DNA from: an uncultured Sutterella sp.
GTDB taxonomy: Bacteria > Pseudomonadota > Gammaproteobacteria > Burkholderiales > Burkholderiaceae_F
DNA: 7,370 nucleotides
Direction: 5' to 3'
NCBI GenBank assembly: GCA_905206345.1
Contig: CAJLGW010000080.1
Span: 1-7,370, forward strand
Positions 5,190 through 7,370 of the stretch are shown in pieces; position 1 is the first letter of the stretch; every line of letters begins with the position of its first letter. The notes beneath the pieces are model-generated. The model had not been told where the DNA came from. It did no database searches and saw only the letters and a program-made list of their open reading frames with translations. Position numbers and translations under genes: made by a program.

Positions 5190-7103
5190 TTATTCGTTGA
5201 CTTTGTCGGCAGCAAGCTTAGCCACCATTGCGATAAAGTCATCAACCGGCATTACGCCCATGTCCTTACCGCCGCGGGCGCGGATAGCCACCGTACCGGC
5301 TTCTTTTTCCTTTTCACCGACAACGGCGATGAAGGGCAACTTCTCAAGACTCAACTCACGAATCTTGTAGTTGATCTTTTCGTTACGAACATCCTTCTTC
5401 ACGCGCAAACCGGCTGCCTTCATCTTAGCGGCGATTTCATCAACATAGCCGATTTGACCTTCGGTGATGTTGGCAACGGCCACTTGAATCGGGCTCAACC
5501 ACACGGGCATGGCGCCTGCATAGTGTTCGATCAACATACCGATCCAACGCTCCATCGAACCAATGATGGCACGGTGAAGCATCACGGGAACCTTACGCGT
5601 ATTGTCTTCTGCGACGTATTCAGCACCCAAGCGACCCGGCATTTGGAAGTCAACTTGAATCGTACCGCACTGCCAAGAGCGACCCAAGCAGTCCTTCAAG
5701 TGATATTCCACCTTAGGACCGTAGAAAGCACCTTCACCCGGCAAAATTTCATATTCCAAGCCCAAAGCTTCCAAGCTGTCCATCAAAGCTTTTTCAGCCT
5801 TATCCCAAACCGCATCTTCACCGATACGCATTTCCGGGCGCGTAGCAATCTTATAGGCAACGCTGTGGAAACCGAACGTTTCATAAACCATCTTGACCAA
5901 ACGCGTGAAGTCTTCGCATTCCTTCAAGATTTGATCTTCCGTACAGAAGATGTGACCGTCGTCTTGCGTAAAGCCGCGAACACGCATTAAACCGTGCAAA
6001 GAGCCGGACGGTTCATTGCGGTGGCATTGACCGAATTCACCATAACGCAACGGAAGATCACGGTAGCTGCGCAAATCGGAATTAAAGATTTGAATGTGGC
6101 CCGGGCAGTTCATGGGCTTTAAGGCGAAGTAGTGGTTTTCAGACTCCGTCGTGAACATATTTTCACGATACTTCGCCCAGTGACCCGAACGTTCCCACAA
6201 CGTGCGATCCAACACTTGCGGGGCCTTCACTTCATCGTAACCGTAGTCACGGTAAATCGTGCGCATGAACTTTTCAACTTCTTGCCACAAAGCCCAACCC
6301 TTGGCGTGCCAGAAAATCATGCCCGGTGCTTCGTCTTGTAAGTGGAACAAGTCCAATTCCTTACCCAAGCGACGGTGGTCACGCTTTTCAGCTTCTTCCA
6401 ACATGGTCAAATAAGCCGTCAAGTCGTCCTTCTTAGCAAAGGCCGTACCGTAAATGCGTTGGAGCATTTCGTTCTTGGAGTCGCCACGCCAGTAGGCACC
6501 GGCCACCTTCATCAACTTATGAACCTTCAACTTACCCGTGCTCGGGACGTGAGGGCCACGGCACAAGTCAATGAAGTCGCCTTGTTCGTAAAGGGAAATC
6601 GTTTCACCTTCAGGAATAGCGTCAATCAACTCAGCCTTGTACTTTTCACCCAAACCTAAGAAGAATTGGATAGCCTCTTCGCGCTTCATTTCCTTACGAA
6701 CGAGCGGAATGTTCTTGGCAACCAATTCGTCCATCTTCTTTTCGATGGCCTTCAAGTCTTCGGGCGTGAAGGGACGAACGTAAGAGAAGTCGTAGTAGAA
6801 ACCGTTTTCAATGGACGGTCCAATCGTCACTTGAGCTTCCGGATAGAGGCTCTTGACGGCTTGGGCCATCAAGTGAGCTGTCGAGTGACGGATGATATCG
6901 AGGGCTTCGGGATCTTTATCGGTCACGATGGCCACTTCGGCATCACGATCCACCACAAAGCTCAAATCCACCAACTTGCCGTCAACCTTACCGGCCAAAG
7001 CGGCCTTGGCAAGACTAGAGGCAATATTTTTTGCGATATCAGCAACCGACAACGGTGCTTCAAACTCGCGTTTGGACCCATCGGGTAACGTAACGGTCAA
7101 CAT
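5190..7103 (-). CDS. thrS: Threonyl-tRNA synthetase
   Basis: Class II synthetase that charges tRNA(Thr) and edits mischarged Ser-tRNA(Thr); cytoplasmic homodimer. At 637 aa it is full length. Domains in order: TGS (about 1-61, MLTVTLPDGSKREF), editing domain N2 with HSTAH at 73-77 and C181/H185 (the second metal-site-like set HxxxH...CxxxH), catalytic core with zinc ligands C333 (MNCPGH), H384 (DDGH) and H510 (MLHRA), class II motif 2 around RYGEFGQCHRNE (353-364) and motif 3 near GSMERW (515-520), and a C-terminal anticodon-binding domain from about 535. All expected catalytic and editing residues are present. The start is supported by AAGGAAG 6 nt upstream. Upstream lies what appears to be a leader-peptide attenuator responsive to threonine charging; downstream is a terminator before infC. 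This differs from the E. coli enzyme's known self-repression through a tRNA-like operator and from the T-box control of Firmicutes. Confidence 0.98.
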   Translation of the reverse strand: MLTVTLPDGSKREFEAPLSVADIAKNIASSLAKAALAGKVDGKLVDLSFVVDRDAEVAIVTDKDPEALDIIRHSTAHLMAQAVKSLYPEAQVTIGPSIENGFYYDFSYVRPFTPEDLKAIEKKMDELVAKNIPLVRKEMKREEAIQFFLGLGEKYKAELIDAIPEGETISLYEQGDFIDLCRGPHVPSTGKLKVHKLMKVAGAYWRGDSKNEMLQRIYGTAFAKKDDLTAYLTMLEEAEKRDHRRLGKELDLFHLQDEAPGMIFWHAKGWALWQEVEKFMRTIYRDYGYDEVKAPQVLDRTLWERSGHWAKYRENMFTTESENHYFALKPMNCPGHIQIFNSDLRSYRDLPLRYGEFGQCHRNEPSGSLHGLMRVRGFTQDDGHIFCTEDQILKECEDFTRLVKMVYETFGFHSVAYKIATRPEMRIGEDAVWDKAEKALMDSLEALGLEYEILPGEGAFYGPKVEYHLKDCLGRSWQCGTIQVDFQMPGRLGAEYVAEDNTRKVPVMLHRAIIGSMERWIGMLIEHYAGAMPVWLSPIQVAVANITEGQIGYVDEIAAKMKAAGLRVKKDVRNEKINYKIRELSLEKLPFIAVVGEKEKEAGTVAIRARGGKDMGVMPVDDFIAMVAKLAADKVNE

Positions 7104-7124
7104 CTTCAGCTTCCTTTCAGATAT

Positions 7125-7152
7125 AAAAAATGCGGCTCAGTTCGTAGCCGCA
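7125..7152 (-). terminator. Attenuator terminator in the thrS leader
   Basis: On the minus strand, TGCGGCT (7152-7146) pairs perfectly with AGCCGCA (7137-7131) around an 8-nt loop, followed by six T (7130-7125). It ends 9 nt before the AAGGAAG of thrS, so it can only act on transcripts entering thrS. That makes it a regulated leader terminator or the end of an upstream unit. The Thr-rich leader just upstream favours the former. Confidence 0.88.
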
Positions 7153-7225
7153 CTTCTTTGAATTTTGAGATTTTTCCAAGCAACAACAAGCGGGCTCGTT
7201 AACGAATTGTTAAACGAGTTGTTGT
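7131..7225 (-). promoter_or_regulatory. thrS attenuator: alternative RNA pairings
   Basis: Two exclusive folds can be drawn on the minus strand. The 1:2 stem pairs 7225-7219 (ACAACAA, within the Thr codons) with 7189-7183 (TTGTTGT), and 7218-7213 (CTCGTT) with 7200-7195 (AACGAG), with a 5-nt bulge (7194-7190) and a 12-nt loop. The antiterminator (2:3) pairs TTCGT (7206-7202), AGCC (7196-7193) and GC (7191-7190) with ACGAA (7145-7141), GGCT (7149-7146) and GC (7151-7150), consuming the 5' arm of the terminator. A ribosome stalled on the Thr codons would block 1:2 and allow 2:3, switching thrS on. This is hand folding without energies. Confidence 0.6.
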
Positions 7226-7252
7226 AGTTCGTAAAGTCTTAAAGTAATGCAT
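7199..7252 (-). CDS. Threonine-rich leader peptide of thrS
   Basis: The 17-codon frame from the ATG at 7252 to the TAA at 7201-7199 encodes MHYFKTLRTTTTRLTIR: six Thr in 17 residues, four of them consecutive (ACT ACA ACA ACT, 7228-7217). An in-frame ATG five codons upstream (7267) would add MIFLS. Neither start has a strong Shine-Dalgarno; a weak GGATG lies 12 nt before the inner ATG, and the outer one would be nearly leaderless from the predicted transcription start. Position, composition, and the terminator and antiterminator downstream match ribosome-mediated attenuators such as those of the thr, his and phe leaders. The expected role is to sense charged tRNA(Thr): stalling at the Thr run raises thrS transcription. 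Expression of the peptide is inferred, not shown. Three Arg codons are also present but are scattered. Confidence 0.72.
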   Translation of the reverse strand: MHYFKTLRTTTTRLTIR

Positions 7253-7263
7253 TGATAGAAAAA

Positions 7264-7368
7264 TCATCCAATAGATTTCTTGATTTTATGCCTGTCGGCC
7301 AAAGTTTGCAATTTCACAGGGCGAACGCACTCAAACAATCCCGGATTCAAAAACGAAGTGCAATTGAT
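7264..7368 (-). CDS. Possible 3' end of an upstream minus-strand gene (partial)
   Basis: One minus-strand frame is open from the window edge to a TGA at 7266-7264; it ends ...LADRHKIKKSIG. I do not recognise it. If it were real, its stop would overlap the outer leader ATG as ATGA, and the thrS promoter would lie inside it. A plus-strand frame from an ATG at 7288 is also open to the edge, so 34 open codons here are weak evidence. Otherwise 7312-7370 shows nothing I can identify. Confidence 0.2.
   Translation of the reverse strand: MNCTSFLNPGLFECVRPVKLQTLADRHKIKKSIG
7283..7311 (-). promoter_or_regulatory. Candidate sigma70 promoter of the thrS leader
   Basis: TTGCAA (7311-7306, 4/6 match to the -35), an exact 17-nt spacer and TAAAAT (7288-7283, 5/6 match to the -10) precede the leader peptide. 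Transcription would start near 7276, giving a leader RNA of about 170 nt that contains the Thr-rich peptide and the terminator. Confidence 0.6.
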
Positions 7369-7370
7369 GT

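Noticed and set aside
5454..7161. Several plus-strand frames opposite thrS
   Set aside because: All are antisense shadows of an intact ThrRS with every catalytic motif present, and none looks like a known protein.
7104..7200. T-box riboswitch or tRNA-like operator for thrS
   Set aside because: No T-box sequence (AGGGTGGNACCGCG type) or Stem I elements are seen, and no anticodon-arm imitation with a CGT loop was evident near the ribosome binding site. The Thr-codon leader explains the terminator better.
7288..7370. Plus-strand frame from an ATG at 7288, open to the window edge
   Set aside because: Only 27 codons are visible, no convincing ribosome binding site precedes it, and it overlaps a better-supported minus-strand promoter. 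It cannot be judged without the neighbouring sequence.
7312..7370. A tRNA gene upstream of thrS
   Set aside because: A tRNA often sits near thrS in this group, so I looked for a T-arm and acceptor stem; no GTTCRANNC box with a matching stem and no CCA end are present.

Overview
The window looks like chromosomal core DNA from a Gram-negative proteobacterium. The IF3, ThrRS and GluRS proteins resemble betaproteobacterial ones, and the moderate base composition suggests a Burkholderiales relative of the Sutterella/Parasutterella type. That placement is inference from protein flavour, not from a search. All seven confident protein genes lie on the minus strand, so transcription runs from high to low coordinates.

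Right part (7370 to about 3650): this is the translation block thrS, infC, rpmI, rplT (threonyl-tRNA synthetase, initiation factor 3, ribosomal proteins L35 and L20). Upstream of thrS the sequence reads as a complete ribosome-mediated attenuator. It has a sigma70-like promoter (7283-7311) and a 17-codon leader peptide with six Thr codons, four of them consecutive (7199-7252). A stem involving those codons, a plausible antiterminator and a strong intrinsic terminator (7125-7152) follow, with the terminator ending just before the thrS ribosome binding site. A second intrinsic terminator (5130-5168) separates thrS from infC. IF3 appears to start at a rare AUC codon preceded by AGGAGA, the classic arrangement for IF3 self-control. 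The 176-nt infC-rpmI gap has long-range complementarity and a strong hairpin, as expected for an L20/L35 translational operator. The block ends at a UUCG-loop terminator after rplT; the pheS/pheT genes that often follow are absent.

Middle part (about 3650 to 2430): a MipA/OmpV-type outer-membrane beta-barrel gene has its own terminator and a leader containing a perfect 7-bp inverted repeat followed by seven T residues. The 355-bp gap between this gene and gltX has no convincing gene. It holds a run of six same-orientation DnaA-box-like motifs and an imperfect 33-bp direct repeat.

Left part (2421 to 1): gltX (glutamyl-tRNA synthetase) with its terminator, then an unnamed protein whose last ~60 residues resemble the FtsK gamma winged-helix domain and whose N-terminal part vaguely resembles a uracil-DNA-glycosylase-like fold. 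A two-way terminator at 98-132 closes this unit, possibly shared with a plus-strand gene entering from the left edge.

The genes share a theme, tRNA charging and translation initiation, and the non-coding parts carry most of the unusual signal. The strongest candidate for something little described is the threonine leader-peptide attenuator controlling thrS.
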